Assembly: GCF_011090185.1 (NCBI RefSeq)
Contig: NZ_JAAFGS010000005.1
Span: 1-64,000, forward strand
Reading direction: 5' to 3'
Length of the DNA stretch: 64,000 bases
DNA from: Saccharibacillus alkalitolerans
GTDB taxonomy: Bacteria > Bacillota > Bacilli > Paenibacillales > Paenibacillaceae
The position numbers and the translations under genes are program-made. Below, piece after piece: positions 40,934-51,849 of the stretch (the first letter of the stretch is position 1; the number at the start of each line of letters is the position of its first letter). Under the pieces are notes generated by a model. It did not search any database. It was not told the DNA's origin and saw only the letters and a list, made by a program, of their open reading frames with translations.

Positions 40934-42406
40934 TCAGTCGAATTTAGGTTCCGTATAACGCGCCGTCACGACTTTTTTGCGGGTATAGAAGTCGACGCTG
41001 TCTTTGCCGTTCGCGTGCAGCGTGCCGTAGAAGGAAGACTTCCAGCCCGAGAACGGGAAGAACGCCATCGGAGCGGGAACGCCCAGATTGATGCCCAGCA
41101 TGCCGGCGTCGATGTTCTCGCGGAAGTAACGGATCGCATGCGCATTGCCGCTGAACAGGCAGGCGCCGTTGGCGAATTCTGATTTGTTGGCGATCTCGAC
41201 GGCTTCTTTCAGGTTTTTGACGCGGATGACGGACAGTACCGGCGCGAAAATCTCGTCTTTCCAGATCGTCATGTCCGGCGTCACGCCTTCGAAGATCGTC
41301 GGTCCGATGAAGTAGCCGTCGCCTTCCATCCGTTCGCGGCCGTCGGTGAGCAGCGTCGCGCCTTCTTCGATGCCTTTTTCGATGTAGGAAAGGGTGCGCT
41401 GCTTGTTCTCTTCGCGGATAACCGGGCCGAGGAACACGCCGTCGTCCAGACCGTTGCCCATCTTCACGCCGAGCGTCTTCTCCTTAAGCCGGGCGATGAA
41501 CTCGTCCGCGATGCCTTCTTCGACCGTCACGACCGCGCACGCCATGCAGCGTTCCCCGGCCGAACCGAAAGCCGCCGAAACGACGTTCGTGACCGTGTCT
41601 TCGAGGTTGGCGTCGTTCAGCACGATCGTATGGTTTTTCGCTCCGGTCAGCGCCTGCACTCTCTTCAGGTGCTCGCTGCCCTTCTTGTAGACGTATTCGC
41701 CGACCGGCTTGGAGCCGACGAACGAGATCGCTTTGATCTCCGGGTGCTCCAGAATGCCGTTCACGACGTCATGCGCGCCGTACACGATATTGAACACGCC
41801 GTCCGGCAGGCCGGCTTCGGTGAACAGCTCCGCCAGTTTCTCCATCAGCAGCGGCGTGCGTTCCGACGGCTTCAGGATGAACGAATTGCCGAGGGAAATG
41901 GCCATCGGGAACATCCAGCACGGCACCATCATCGGGAAGTTGAACGGTGCGATGCCGCCCACCACGCCGATCGGATAGCGGTAATTCGCCGCTTCGACGT
42001 CCGTCGCGATGGAAGCGAGCGAATCGCCCATCATGAGGGAAGGCGTCCCGGCCGCGAACTCGACGTTCTCGATGCCGCGCTGCACTTCGCCGGATGCCTC
42101 GCCGAGGCTCTTGCCGTTCTCGATCGTAATCAGGCGGGCCAACTCGTCCTTATGCTTGGTCAGCAGCTGCTGGTAGTTGAACAGGATGCGGGCGCGCCGG
42201 GGAACGGCTACCTTTTTCCACTTGTCGAACGCCTCCTGCGCGACCTTCGCCGCGTATTCTACATCTTCGCGGGTCGAAATCGGCACCTGGCAGATCAGTT
42301 CCTTCGTCGCCGGATTGTAAACGTCTTCATATTGAGTCGTCTTGCTCTCTACCCATTTGCCGCCGATATAGTTCTTCAGCTTTCTTGTGGTCGCCATTGT
42401 GGACAT
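40934..42406 (-). CDS. iolA: Methylmalonate/malonate-semialdehyde dehydrogenase (acylating)
   Basis: 490 residues, MMSDH family of ALDH. It converts malonic semialdehyde to acetyl-CoA and CO2, the last step of inositol catabolism. Landmarks: [60 protein letters not shown], and the catalytic Cys in [13 protein letters not shown]. The ATG at 42406 has AGAGGAGAACG upstream. First gene of the operon; a TTGACG-17-TATGAT promoter and tandem IolR-like sites lie just upstream. Confidence 0.95.
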   Translation of the reverse strand: MSTMATTRKLKNYIGGKWVESKTTQYEDVYNPATKELICQVPISTREDVEYAAKVAQEAFDKWKKVAVPRRARILFNYQQLLTKHKDELARLITIENGKSLGEASGEVQRGIENVEFAAGTPSLMMGDSLASIATDVEAANYRYPIGVVGGIAPFNFPMMVPCWMFPMAISLGNSFILKPSERTPLLMEKLAELFTEAGLPDGVFNIVYGAHDVVNGILEHPEIKAISFVGSKPVGEYVYKKGSEHLKRVQALTGAKNHTIVLNDANLEDTVTNVVSAAFGSAGERCMACAVVTVEEGIADEFIARLKEKTLGVKMGNGLDDGVFLGPVIREENKQRTLSYIEKGIEEGATLLTDGRERMEGDGYFIGPTIFEGVTPDMTIWKDEIFAPVLSVIRVKNLKEAVEIANKSEFANGACLFSGNAHAIRYFRENIDAGMLGINLGVPAPMAFFPFSGWKSSFYGTLHANGKDSVDFYTRKKVVTARYTEPKFD

Positions 42407-42463
42407 ATTCGTTCTCCTCTCGCAGTCGCTCCTGGCTGCAGGCCGCTCACCAAAACCGCTGTC

Positions 42464-42521
42464 ACGTTTGATCATATCTTGGTTATGTTTTTATCATATC
42501 CAAACCAAACATGCCCGTCAA
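42464..42521 (-). promoter_or_regulatory. iolA operon promoter with tandem IolR-like sites
   Basis: On the minus strand -35 TTGACG (42521-42516), 17-base spacer, -10 TATGAT (42498-42493). Immediately downstream two adjacent 11-mers, TAACCAAGATA (42485-42475) and TGATCAAACGT (42474-42464), each fit the B. subtilis IolR consensus WRAYCAADARD with one mismatch. They overlap the expected transcription start. Confidence 0.7.
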
Positions 42522-42697
42522 GTCTAAATACGCATTAAAAATAATCATTTCGTCTGAAAAACCATGAAAAACATTGAATTAATACACATGGATTTTATCA
42601 CAACCTTGTCAAACTATTCTCTCTATAAAACTTCTCATTAAAAATGTATCCGTTAACATCTTGAAAATTACGCTTTGACGATCTTTTGTTTTAAGCG

Positions 42698-42751
42698 TTT
42701 ATTGGTCATATTTAATTAACTATTGATTAACTTTTGGATATCATTTATAAT
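42698..42751 (+). promoter_or_regulatory. iolR promoter with overlapping IolR operators
   Basis: Plus-strand promoter TTGATT (42723-42728), 17 bases, TATAAT (42746-42751). IolR-like 11-mers on the minus strand, TGACCAATAAA (42708-42698) and TAATCAATAGT (42729-42719), match WRAYCAADARD exactly and are 21 bases apart. The block TATTGATTAACTTTTG at 42721-42736 recurs at 49107-49122 before iolE. This arrangement predicts autoregulation. Confidence 0.75.
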
Positions 42752-42781
42752 TCTGCGTATCAAACCAACAGGAGAATGCCT

Positions 42782-43531
42782 ATGAAAGCCAGACGACTCC
42801 AGGATATCGAAGAATACATCCATAGCCGGAAAAATGTCACGCTGGACGAACTGTGCTCGGCATTCGACGTCTCCAAAAATACGATCCGCCGCGATATCAA
42901 CCAGATTTTACGGAAAGGCTCGATCGAAAAAGTGTACGGAGGCGTCGTGTCGGCCGCGGAATTGGTTCCTTTCGAAAACCGAAACGTCAAGCATCAAAAC
43001 GAAAAAGCCGAAATCGGGCGGATCGCCGCCGGGTACGTCGAGGAGAACGATCTGATCTTCATCGACTCGGGAACGACGACCTGCAACATGATCGATTATC
43101 TCGACCCCGACAAACACCTGACCATCCTTACCAACAGCCTCGACGTCATCAACGGGGCTGCCGGAATGCCGAACGTCAATCTGCTCGTGCTCGGCAGCAC
43201 GTACAAACGCAAGACCCGCTCGTTCGTCGGAGTCGACGACGTGCGGACGCTGGAAAAGTACAACGTCAACAAAGCGTTCATGTCCGCGACCGGCGTCAGT
43301 CTCGTGCACGGTCTCACCAACTCCGACCTGCTGGAATACGAGATCAAAAAGTCGATCGCCGGACGGGCGGAGCGGCTGGTTCTGCTGGCGGATACCAGCA
43401 AATTCGGCCGTTCGACGCTGCTTACCTACGCTTCTTTCTCGGATTTGGACGTGCTCGTCACTTCCCGCGAGCTGCCGCAGGAATATCTGGAAGCGTGCCG
43501 CTCGAACGGCATTTCGCTGCGGCATGCTTGA
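42782..43531 (+). CDS. iolR: DeoR-family repressor of inositol catabolism
   Basis: 249 residues. HTH_DeoR (LDELCSAFDVSKNTIRRDI, IEKVYGGVVS) and a DeoRC domain with IFIDSGTTTCNMIDYL, YKRKTRSFVGVDD, VNKAFMSATGVSLVHGLTNS and TSKFGRSTLLTYASF. These are the segments conserved in B. subtilis IolR, which is released from DNA by 2-deoxy-5-keto-gluconate 6-phosphate. The ATG at 42782 has AGGAG seven bases upstream. Divergent from iolA across a 375-base region that holds promoters and operators. Confidence 0.93.
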   Translation: MKARRLQDIEEYIHSRKNVTLDELCSAFDVSKNTIRRDINQILRKGSIEKVYGGVVSAAELVPFENRNVKHQNEKAEIGRIAAGYVEENDLIFIDSGTTTCNMIDYLDPDKHLTILTNSLDVINGAAGMPNVNLLVLGSTYKRKTRSFVGVDDVRTLEKYNVNKAFMSATGVSLVHGLTNSDLLEYEIKKSIAGRAERLVLLADTSKFGRSTLLTYASFSDLDVLVTSRELPQEYLEACRSNGISLRHA

Positions 43532-43579
43532 GCGTTCGCCGCTTCGCCTCTACCCCACAACCATGAAGGAGGAAATTGT

Positions 43580-43969
43580 ATGCCGTTATTGCGTTTTGAC
43601 GTTCAGGAAGGTCGAAGCCCCGAGGATTTGAAAAAGCTGCTGGATTCCGCCCACGAAGCGATGGTCGAGGCGCTGGGCGTCCCGGCTTCCGACCGCTATC
43701 AGATCGTGCATCAGCATCCCGCCCATGAATTGGTCATCGAGGACACCGGGTTGGGCTATCCCCGCACCCGCGACATCGTGGTCATCAGCGTCGTCAGCAA
43801 GACGCGCACGACGGAGCAGAAGCAGCGCTTGTATGCGCTGCTGGCCGAGTACTTGCGGCGCGACTGCGGGATCGCCCCGACCGACCTGATCGTATCGATC
43901 GCCGAGAACGGCGAAGCGGATTGGAGCTTCGGGATGGGGAAGGCTCAGTTTGTGGAGGGTCTATTGTAG
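43580..43969 (+). CDS. Tautomerase-superfamily protein
   Basis: 129 residues beginning [13 protein letters not shown], so Pro1 is exposed after Met removal, as required for the catalytic base of the 4-oxalocrotonate/MIF tautomerase superfamily. A duplicated small-tautomerase fold is likely from length. [29 protein letters not shown] matches the YusQ/DUF1904-like tautomerase group. It follows iolR by 48 bases with AAGGAGG upstream, so it may be cotranscribed. A role in inositol catabolism (keto-enol isomers of inosose) is only a possibility. Confidence 0.82.
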   Translation: MPLLRFDVQEGRSPEDLKKLLDSAHEAMVEALGVPASDRYQIVHQHPAHELVIEDTGLGYPRTRDIVVISVVSKTRTTEQKQRLYALLAEYLRRDCGIAPTDLIVSIAENGEADWSFGMGKAQFVEGLL

Positions 43970-43989
43970 GGGGGAAGGCTGTGAGGGGG

Positions 43990-44140
43990 AAGGCTGTGGG
44001 GGAGAGTTCCGGGGGAGTCCGTTACGGTCGCGTGTTGCAATCGGGAAGCCTGGATGAGGTTAAGACGGAAGCTTCCCGATTGCAAAGGCGAACGTTATCA
44101 CTCCTTCACGGTCTCCCCCTCCACTCTCCCCCCGAGCCTT
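43990..44140 (-). ncRNA. Second copy of the nested-stem element, candidate structured RNA
   Basis: On the minus strand the block from about 44107 to 44000 aligns with 33711-33797. The innermost stem is GCAATCGGGAAGC/GCTTCCCGATTGC (44084..44050 region), against GAAATCGGGAAAA/TTTTCCCGATTTC in the other copy: three pairs change on both sides. The internal loop CGTTCGCCTTTG and CAACACGCGACCG is conserved. Outer stems are GGGGGAGAG/CTCTCCCCC and GGGGGAG/CTCCCCC. No coding potential. Confidence 0.6.
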
Positions 44141-44154
44141 TGGGGGGAAGAGTG

Positions 44155-44200
44155 AAAAGAGGGCCCGTTTGCTTACTCGGCAAACGGGCCCTCTTTTTTG
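44155..44200. terminator. Strong bidirectional terminator
   Basis: AAAAGAGGGCCCGTTTG and CAAACGGGCCCTCTTTT form a 17-base perfect stem around CTTACTCGG. Poly-A on one side and poly-T on the other. Confidence 0.85.
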
Positions 44201-44248
44201 CGGCTGTAGCTGTAAGGCGAGGCCGCACCGGCGTAGCGGCAAGGGGAT

Positions 44249-44354
44249 GGCGCGCCGAAGGCGACGCCGGGAGGGGCAACAAAGGCGAGGGCCAAGGCGG
44301 GGGCGCGCCGAGGGCGACGCCGGGAGGGGCAAAGGCAAGGATCAAGGCGGGAGT
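44249..44354. repeat. Two 53-base GC-rich tandem repeats
   Basis: GGCGCGCCGAAGGCGACGCC and a GGGAGGGGCAA tail recur at 44302 with one change in the first part. No gene. Confidence 0.6.
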
Positions 44355-44369
44355 GATGCCTTGCTTCCT

Positions 44370-44552
44370 CTAACGGAACGAGCAGGCGCTTAGAGGTGCA
44401 ATCAGGCGGTTCCGTGTTTTTAACGGAACGAGCCGACGCTTAGGCTGGGGAAAAAGGAGTTTTGCGCTCCTTTACACCGTATGCGAGCGTTTAAGGGGCG
44501 CCCGGTTCCGTTAAAAACGGGCAGTGCGCAAAAAGAGCCCGTTAACGGGCTT
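44370..44552 (+). repeat. Four-unit CTAACGG element, copy 2, ending in a terminator
   Basis: Units at 44370 and 44420 read (C/T)TAACGGAACGAG-N4-CGCTTAG; a third, inverted (TTAAGGGGCG...TTCCGTTAA), starts at 44491. Spacings are 50 and 71, as at the other two loci. A fourth, degraded unit begins near 44541 inside the palindrome AGCCCGTTAACGGGCT (44536-44551), which is preceded by AAAAAG and acts as a minus-strand terminator after iolI. The rest of 43970-44631 holds no gene. Confidence 0.75.
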
Positions 44553-44631
44553 AAGCCGCTCCGGCGGAGCGCAGAGTCGAGTCCGGGCTGCACGGCGGGC
44601 AGCCCGGCGGAGAATTACGGGCGGAACGGGA

Positions 44632-45480
44632 TCAGGCCAGCGCCTGGACCGGATAATGGCGGGATACGACTTCGAGCGTCGTCTCTTTCGCCGTGCGGAT
44701 CGTTTCTTCGGCTTCCAGTTCGTAATATTCCGGACGGAACAGTTCGACGGACACGGCGTCGTCGTAGCCCTTGGCGCGCAGCGTGGACAGCAGGTAATCG
44801 AGATCGATCGCCCCCTGCCCCGGCCATACGCGGTCCTCGTCCGTCAGCAGGCCGATCTGGAAATCTTCCGTATCGTCGATATGCAGAATGAAGATCTTGG
44901 AGGCGTCGGCGCGCTCCAGGTCTTCGCGCTTGGAGCCCATCGCATGAAAGTGGAAGCAGTCCAGCACCAGGCCGACATTGTCGCGGCCGACTTCTTCGAC
45001 GACCTCGTAAGCTTCGCCGAATGTGTTGATCGTGCACTGCGGATGGCCGACGAATTCGACGGCGATGCCGATGCCGTAAGGCTTCGCGATATCCGACAGT
45101 TCGCGAAGCACGCTGACGCTGCTGGAACGGATCTCCGAGCGTGCGATTTTCTCTTCGGTCACGAGCGGCACGGCGACGACGTAGCGGACGCCGAGCCGGG
45201 ATCCCCATTCCATCATCTGTTTGAACTCCGCGATGATCTTGTCATGGTCTTCGCCGCTGCGGTTGTTGAAGAACACCAGCGCGTTGAAGGCCAGCGGCTT
45301 GATATGATGCGATTCGAAGTAGGCCGCCAGGTCGTCGAGCGAATGGCTTTCCAGATATTCCGGCAGCTTGTCCATCGTACGGATCTCGATATAGTCGTAG
45401 CCGTGTTTTTCGCAAATCTCCAGATCTTTGACCAGGTTGGAGTTGTTCAAGGTCGTCGCTTGGTTAAAACACAATCTCAT
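44632..45480 (-). CDS. iolI: 2-keto-myo-inositol isomerase
   Basis: 282 residues, AP-endonuclease-like TIM barrel. It interconverts scyllo-inosose and 1-keto-D-chiro-inositol. The segments CFNQATTLNNSNL, HGYDYIEIRTMDKLPEYL, VAVPLVTEEKIA, VEFVGHPQCTINTF, LDCFHFHAMGS and HIDDTEDFQIG are the hallmarks of IolI, including metal-binding Glu, Asp and His. The ATG at 45480 is chosen at the conserved MRLCFN; upstream codons lack conservation. Last gene of the iolE-T-G-I operon. Confidence 0.93.
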   Translation of the reverse strand: MRLCFNQATTLNNSNLVKDLEICEKHGYDYIEIRTMDKLPEYLESHSLDDLAAYFESHHIKPLAFNALVFFNNRSGEDHDKIIAEFKQMMEWGSRLGVRYVVAVPLVTEEKIARSEIRSSSVSVLRELSDIAKPYGIGIAVEFVGHPQCTINTFGEAYEVVEEVGRDNVGLVLDCFHFHAMGSKREDLERADASKIFILHIDDTEDFQIGLLTDEDRVWPGQGAIDLDYLLSTLRAKGYDDAVSVELFRPEYYELEAEETIRTAKETTLEVVSRHYPVQALA

Positions 45481-45555
45481 GAGTATTCCCGCCTTTTCGC
45501 TAATAGTGGATTTTCTCCCATGTCCTGTATCGATACCCTTGCCCAAAGGCCGGGC

Positions 45556-46662
<1,107 letters not shown>

Positions 46663-46675
46663 TCAGCGTGCTTTC

Positions 46676-48133
46676 TTATTTCAACGTGCTGTCGGAGACC
46701 GGAGCGGCCTTGGCGGTATAGCTCTGATCCGCGGCCGGTCTTTCCGGGACGGCTTTGCCGTGGTTGCGGAAATTCTCTTCGACTTGTTCCAGCGTCAAAT
46801 CTTTCGTTTCCGGCAGGCACATCTTGACGAACGTGATCGCCCCGAGACCGAGCGCCGCAAAAATGTAGAACGTCGCCGACAGGCCCATTCCGGCGAGCAG
46901 CACCGGGAACAGCAGGCCGACCGCGAAGTTGACCATCCAGAGGAAGAAGACCGTCGTCCCCATCCCGATCCCGCGCAGCCGAAGCGGGAAAATCTCGGAC
47001 AGCATCAGCCAGGTTACCGGCGAGATGGCGCCCTGCTGGAAAGCGAGGAACGTGACCGTCAGCGACAGCACGACGTACGGCAGCGCTGCCGAGCCTTCGA
47101 GCACGGACGACATGACGCCGATCAGCAGCAGCGCGCATGTCGTGCCGATCAGCCCGGTGATCAGCATCGGACGGCGTCCGACGCGGCCGAGCAGCCAGAT
47201 GCCGACGAATGTCGCAAGCACCGAAATGACACCGTTTGCAATGTTGCCGATCAGAGCCGCCTGGGTGGCGAAGCCGGCATCTTTCAAAATTTCCGTACCG
47301 TAATACATGATCGAATTGACGCCGGTGATCTGCTGCACGATCGCGATCCCGATGCCGATCAGCATGATCCGGCGAACCCACGGCGTGCCGAAATCCTTGA
47401 AGCTCGCTTTTTGAAGTCCGCGTTCCTGGTGCACGGTCGTCTCGATCTGCATCAGTTCTTCCTGAGCTTCGCCCTCGCTGCGCATTTTGCGCAGCACGCC
47501 CAGCGCGTCGTTCGTGCGGTGTTTCGATACGAGCCAGCGCGGGCTTTCCGGAACCCGGAACATGCCGATAAACAGGAAGATGGCCGGAAGCGCGGCAATG
47601 ACGAGCATGTAACGCCACACGTGCGGGTGATCGCCCATGAACGAACCGAGAATGGCGTTGATGACGAAAGCGGCCAACTGCCCGCTGACGATCATCAGCT
47701 CGTTGCGGGTGACGATGCCGCCGCGCTGGCTTGCGGGCGACACTTCGGCCAGATAGGACGGTACGGTTACGGAAGCGCCGCCGACGGCAAGGCCGAGCAG
47801 GAAGCGGGCGAGAATCATGACTTCCATATTCGGCGCCAGCGTACAGCCCAGCGTGGCGAAGAAGAACAGCACCGACAGCCACATGATATTTTTGCGTCTT
47901 CCGTTGCGGTCGGACAGGCGTCCGCCGAATACCGCACCGAGCGCGGCGCCGAAGAGCAGCGAACTGGACACCATGCCTTGCCCCAGCGCGGTGAGGTTCA
48001 ACTGGCTCGGATCGGACATATAAGGCAGCGCGCCGTTAATGACGCCGGTGTCGTAACCGAACAGCAATCCGCCGAGGGTGGAGATCAGAATGACTTTGGT
48101 CAGGAAAGACTTTTGAGCCGTGCCGTTTTGCAT
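46676..48133 (-). CDS. iolT: Inositol MFS transporter (sugar porter family)
   Basis: 485 residues, twelve membrane segments. Sugar-porter signatures: [62 protein letters not shown], the [13 protein letters not shown] loop in segment 7, and the [16 protein letters not shown]-terminal motif. Closest known relatives are IolT/YdjK inositol-proton symporters; context between iolE and iolG supports inositol. GCGAGG near the ATG at 48133 is a modest site. Overlap to iolE is absent (16-base gap). Confidence 0.92.
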   Translation of the reverse strand: MQNGTAQKSFLTKVILISTLGGLLFGYDTGVINGALPYMSDPSQLNLTALGQGMVSSSLLFGAALGAVFGGRLSDRNGRRKNIMWLSVLFFFATLGCTLAPNMEVMILARFLLGLAVGGASVTVPSYLAEVSPASQRGGIVTRNELMIVSGQLAAFVINAILGSFMGDHPHVWRYMLVIAALPAIFLFIGMFRVPESPRWLVSKHRTNDALGVLRKMRSEGEAQEELMQIETTVHQERGLQKASFKDFGTPWVRRIMLIGIGIAIVQQITGVNSIMYYGTEILKDAGFATQAALIGNIANGVISVLATFVGIWLLGRVGRRPMLITGLIGTTCALLLIGVMSSVLEGSAALPYVVLSLTVTFLAFQQGAISPVTWLMLSEIFPLRLRGIGMGTTVFFLWMVNFAVGLLFPVLLAGMGLSATFYIFAALGLGAITFVKMCLPETKDLTLEQVEENFRNHGKAVPERPAADQSYTAKAAPVSDSTLK

Positions 48134-48149
48134 GTCGATCGCCTCGCTT

Positions 48150-49055
48150 TCAGGTCTGAATTGGAGTCTGCGCCAGCAGCCTTTCATTAATGTAGCGTCT
48201 TGCCATCAAAGCGTATTCCAGCGGATGCGCCACATCGGGGTCCTGTTCGGCCTCGACGACGATCCACCCCTTATAACCTTCGGCGATCAGGAAATCGAAG
48301 ACTTCCTTGAAGTCGATACAGCCGTCGCCCGGCACGGTGAACATTCCGCTCAAGAACGACTGCATAAAGGACCTGCCGTTCCGTCTGCAGTCGTCCAGCA
48401 CATTCAAGCGGGCGTCCTTGAAATGAACATGCCCGATGCGTCCGATATGCTTGCGCAGAATCGTCATGCAGTCTCCGTCCGACACGAAAATATGTCCCGT
48501 ATCGTACAGCAGCTGAACACGTGCCGGATCGGTGCCTTCCATCAGACGATCGATCTCTTCCGCCGTCTGGACGCCCGTGCCCATATGATGGTGATACACG
48601 AGACGAAGTCCGTACTCCCCGGCAATGCCGCCGAGCTCGTTCAGTCCTTCGCACAGCGTCTTCCACTCCGCATCGTCGAATTCCGGCTTTTCGGCGAAGA
48701 CGCTGCGGTCCAATCCTTGAACGCTGCCCGTCTGTTCGGAGACGACGATCACGTCCGCTTTTACCTCCTGCAGATAGCGGCACTGCGTCCGGAATTGGCC
48801 GATAACCCGATCCAGGCCGTCGCGAATAATGAAACTGCTGAACCACTGACCGGCAATCCGAAGATTGCGCAGCTGCAGCTCTTTGTTTAGAAGATGGGCC
48901 TCCGGAAAAAATCCGCCGACCTCGGTCCCTTCGAATCCCGCTACGACGATATCGCTGAGCAGGTGCTGCAGCGTATTGCCCGCGCCGATCTCCGGTATGT
49001 CGTCGTTGCGCCAACCGATCGGCGCAATGCCCCAGGCGATGTCTTGTCCTCTCAT
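48150..49055 (-). CDS. iolE: Inosose dehydratase
   Basis: 301 residues, TIM-barrel dehydratase with a divalent metal. It dehydrates 2-keto-myo-inositol to 3D-(3,5/4)-trihydroxycyclohexane-1,2-dione. Landmarks: [70 protein letters not shown] and [14 protein letters not shown], with metal-binding Glu/Asp/His. First gene of the second iol operon; its upstream region carries a TTGACT-17-TACTAT promoter, a cre-like site and IolR-like sites. Confidence 0.93.
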   Translation of the reverse strand: MRGQDIAWGIAPIGWRNDDIPEIGAGNTLQHLLSDIVVAGFEGTEVGGFFPEAHLLNKELQLRNLRIAGQWFSSFIIRDGLDRVIGQFRTQCRYLQEVKADVIVVSEQTGSVQGLDRSVFAEKPEFDDAEWKTLCEGLNELGGIAGEYGLRLVYHHHMGTGVQTAEEIDRLMEGTDPARVQLLYDTGHIFVSDGDCMTILRKHIGRIGHVHFKDARLNVLDDCRRNGRSFMQSFLSGMFTVPGDGCIDFKEVFDFLIAEGYKGWIVVEAEQDPDVAHPLEYALMARRYINERLLAQTPIQT

Positions 49056-49104
49056 GACCGTTCCCCTTTGCAGTAATTTAAAAGCCGCTTTCCCTTTTCG
49101 ATGA

Positions 49105-49167
49105 TGTATTGATTAACTTTTGATCATTATGTGATTATATAGTAAGTCTAAAAGCGCTTACAGTCAA
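49105..49167 (-). promoter_or_regulatory. iolE operon promoter with cre-like and IolR-like sites
   Basis: Minus strand: -35 TTGACT (49167-49162), 17-base spacer, -10 TACTAT (49144-49139). The spacer begins with TGTAAGCGCTTTTA (49162-49149), one mismatch from the CcpA cre consensus TGWAANCGNTNWCA, so catabolite repression is likely. Downstream of the -10, TGATCAAAAGT (49126-49116) matches WRAYCAADARD exactly and TAATCAATACA (49115-49105) with one mismatch, adjacent in tandem. The 16-mer at 49107-49122 equals the one before iolR. Confidence 0.75.
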
Positions 49168-49243
49168 CTTTTTTCTAAAAAAATTTCGATATTTTGAAAC
49201 AAACAAAAAGAATAACATTCATATTGTTCATTAATGAATCCAT

Positions 49244-49261
49244 TATTGGTGAACTTTTGAT
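49244..49261 (-). promoter_or_regulatory. Third IolR-like operator upstream of iolE
   Basis: TATTGGTGAACTTTTGAT resembles the TATTGATTAACTTTTGAT core of the other two sites (three differences). It lies about 120 bases upstream of the iolE-proximal site, which would allow looping. Nothing else was found in 49168-49457 except a GTAAGCGCTC at 49301 that partly resembles a cre. Confidence 0.55.
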
Positions 49262-49457
49262 AACATTCGACCAAAAAATCGGCATCGAAAGACGGCAAGG
49301 GTAAGCGCTCTTTCTTCCTTTAAAAACAAAAAATTTTGCACAATCTTATGGCAGACGCTAAATTCCGCGCCTTTCGCGGCCGATATATGTACATGTCCCA
49401 GGCTTATGGATTCATTTGACCCCGTTTGTCGAATATACGAGGAGGAGAGAATACACC

Positions 49458-51776
49458 ATGAATAAAAAGCATCTGTCCGTCGCCCTGTCTTCCCTGCTCG
49501 TCCTGCCTCTGCTCGCCCAATCGGGCTTGCCGGCCGCTACCGCGGCTTCCGCGATCGAAGGCACCGACCAGGATGTCGTGATCGTCTATAAAAACGAAGA
49601 CGGCAAGGAAGCGGCGCTCGAACAAAGCACCGAGGTCCAGCACGAATTCGAGACGCTGCCGGCCGTGTCGGCTACCGTAAGTCCCGCAGATCTGCAGGAT
49701 CTTGTCCGGAATCCGGACATTGCTTATATAGAACGCAACATTTCGTTCCAGATCGCCGATTCGGAACTTGAAGGCTTCAGTTCCACCCCTCCGGCGAACG
49801 CGACCGAGAAGTCGAAATGGAACTTCATTGAGGTCGCACCGAATACGATGTGGCAGAAGGGCTTCACCGGAGCAGGCGTCAAAGTCGCCGTGATCGACTC
49901 CGGCATCTCGCCTCACAGCGAACTGAAGATCGCAGGCGGCGTATCTACCGTCGGCGAAGGAACGAATTTCCCGAACTTCGCCGACGATAACGGCCACGGC
50001 ACGCATGTCGCGGGCATTATCGCCGCCGACAGCGGAAAAGGCGCCGTCGCCGGCGTCGCGCCCGGAGTCTCCCTCTACGCCGTCAAGGCTCTGGGAGCCA
50101 ACGGCCAAGGCGATTTGAAGGACGTTCTGGAAGGGCTCGACTGGGCGATCCAGAATAAAATGGACATTATCAATATGTCGCTCGGCAGCGCCGAAGACGC
50201 GCAATCCCTGCACGATATGGTCGATAAAGCTGCCCAGCAGGGCATTGTCGTCGTTGCCGCCGCGGGCAACAGCGGAAAGCCCGAGAACATCAACCAGGAT
50301 ACCGTCAACTACCCGGCCAAGTACGACAGCGTGATCTCGGTAGCCGCGGTCGATCAGAACCTGCAGCACGCGAGCTTCTCTTCCGCCGGCCCGAGAGTCG
50401 ACTTTTCCGCGCCGGGCGTAGCCATCACGTCCACTTATCCTGGAGAAAAATACGCTACAGGCGACGGCACTTCCCAGGCCGCTCCGCACGTGGCGGGCCA
50501 ATTGGCCTTGCTCAAAGAGAAAAACCCTCGCGCTTCCGCTTCCGTGCTGCGCGGGCTGCTGGACAGCTATGCGGTCGATCTCGGTACGCCGGGCCGCGAC
50601 AATCTGTACGGGAACGGATTCGTGACATTCAAAACGCAAAACGACACGGCCGCTCCGGCGGAAGTCGGCGGCGCCGCCGTCACGGCCGCTTCGACGGACA
50701 GCCTGACACTGGGCTGGACGTTCCCGGCGGACATCGACTTCAAAGAAGTCCGCGTCTATCAAGACTCTTCCGCGCAGCCTACGACCGTGACGGACAGCGT
50801 CTACACGGCAGCAGGCCTGACGCCGGATACGGCGTACGAATTCCGTCTGACGACGGTAGATACGTCCGGCAACGAATCGCAGGGCGTTAAAGTCTCCGGC
50901 AGAACGCAGGCCGTTCAAGCGGCGCCTGCCGAAAACGGAGCTTCCCAGACGCCGGCGCCGGATACGTCCGCGCCTGTGTCCTTCGCGCCGGCTCCTTCGG
51001 CTCCGGCGGCTCCTCCGGCCGTTCAGATGCCGGTCGTAGCAACGCCTGCGCCTTCCGGCGGCAGCGCGCAGATTCCTTCCGGCGGCGGCGGTGGCGGCGG
51101 CGGTGGCGGCGGAGCCGCGCCGGCGCCTGCGGCTCCGGCAGCTCCTGCTCCGTCCAAGCCTGCCGTCACGACGCCGGCTCCGGCTGCTTCTAAGCCGGCT
51201 CCGGCAGCGACAACGCCGTCGGCTCCGACTCCGGTTCCGTCCGCTCCGGCTCAGTCGCCGACGGCCGCAGCACCGGTCAAGCTTCCGTTCGCCGACGTCC
51301 CGGCCAAGTTCTGGGGACGCGAAACGGTCGCATGGGCGTTCGAACGCGGCCTGGCCAAAGGCTATGCCGACGGACAGTTCAAGCCGAATGCCAAGGTATC
51401 GGAAGCCGAATTCCTGGCCATGCTGATCCGCACCTTCGAGCCGGGAGTGAAGAACTCGACTTCGGGTACGTGGTCGAATACGTACTATGCCCGCGCCAAG
51501 CAGTTGGGTCTTCCGGTGCAAGGCAGCGCGTCGAAATCGGCACGCACCCAGATGCTGACCCGCCTTCAGGTAGCCGAGCTGATCGCATCCGCCGACGGCA
51601 AGAATTACACCGGAAACGCCGCGATCCGCTACCTGCTTTCTTCCGGCATCGCCAGCGGCACCAGCAAAACGCAAAAAACGATCGCTTCGTTTAACGGAAA
51701 CCGCACGCTCACCCGGGCCGAAGCGCTTCAATTCCTCAAAAACCTGACGGAAAAAGGCAGCGGAAGCTTGAAATAA
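49458..51776 (+). CDS. Secreted S8 (subtilisin) serine protease with FN3 and SLH domains
   Basis: 772 residues. Signal peptide about 1-30 (HLSVALSSLLVLPLLAQSG). Inhibitor_I9-like propeptide (about 35-90, ending in PDIAYIERNISFQI). Peptidase S8: catalytic Asp147 in VAVIDSGIS, His180 in GHGTHVAGI, Ser339 in GDGTSQAAPHVAG, and the oxyanion Asn in AAAGNSGKP. FN3 domain about 395-480. A very Pro/Ala-rich linker with nine Gly in a row follows, then an SLH-type domain (PFADVPAKFWGRETVAWAFE) and a second weaker one. It would be anchored to the cell wall. AGGAGG lies upstream of the ATG at 49458. Confidence 0.92.
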   Translation: MNKKHLSVALSSLLVLPLLAQSGLPAATAASAIEGTDQDVVIVYKNEDGKEAALEQSTEVQHEFETLPAVSATVSPADLQDLVRNPDIAYIERNISFQIADSELEGFSSTPPANATEKSKWNFIEVAPNTMWQKGFTGAGVKVAVIDSGISPHSELKIAGGVSTVGEGTNFPNFADDNGHGTHVAGIIAADSGKGAVAGVAPGVSLYAVKALGANGQGDLKDVLEGLDWAIQNKMDIINMSLGSAEDAQSLHDMVDKAAQQGIVVVAAAGNSGKPENINQDTVNYPAKYDSVISVAAVDQNLQHASFSSAGPRVDFSAPGVAITSTYPGEKYATGDGTSQAAPHVAGQLALLKEKNPRASASVLRGLLDSYAVDLGTPGRDNLYGNGFVTFKTQNDTAAPAEVGGAAVTAASTDSLTLGWTFPADIDFKEVRVYQDSSAQPTTVTDSVYTAAGLTPDTAYEFRLTTVDTSGNESQGVKVSGRTQAVQAAPAENGASQTPAPDTSAPVSFAPAPSAPAAPPAVQMPVVATPAPSGGSAQIPSGGGGGGGGGGGAAPAPAAPAAPAPSKPAVTTPAPAASKPAPAATTPSAPTPVPSAPAQSPTAAAPVKLPFADVPAKFWGRETVAWAFERGLAKGYADGQFKPNAKVSEAEFLAMLIRTFEPGVKNSTSGTWSNTYYARAKQLGLPVQGSASKSARTQMLTRLQVAELIASADGKNYTGNAAIRYLLSSGIASGTSKTQKTIASFNGNRTLTRAEALQFLKNLTEKGSGSLK

Positions 51777-51810
51777 GCCCGCCCGATTCCTCGAACGAAC
51801 GCAAACGAAA

Positions 51811-51849
51811 AGAAGGGAGAACCGATCGTATCGGTTCTCCCTTCTTTTT
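51811..51849. terminator. Bidirectional terminator
   Basis: AGAAGGGAGAACCGAT and ATCGGTTCTCCCTTCT form a perfect stem around CGT, with A-runs on one side and T5 on the other. Shared by the protease and the convergent FNT gene. Confidence 0.85.

Noticed and set aside
46760-48190. 476-codon plus-strand frame over iolT
   Set aside because: Antisense shadow of iolT; Arg/Gln/His-rich composition.
49295-49315. Second cre before the protease
   Set aside because: GTAAGCGCTC fits only part of the consensus and has no matching promoter.
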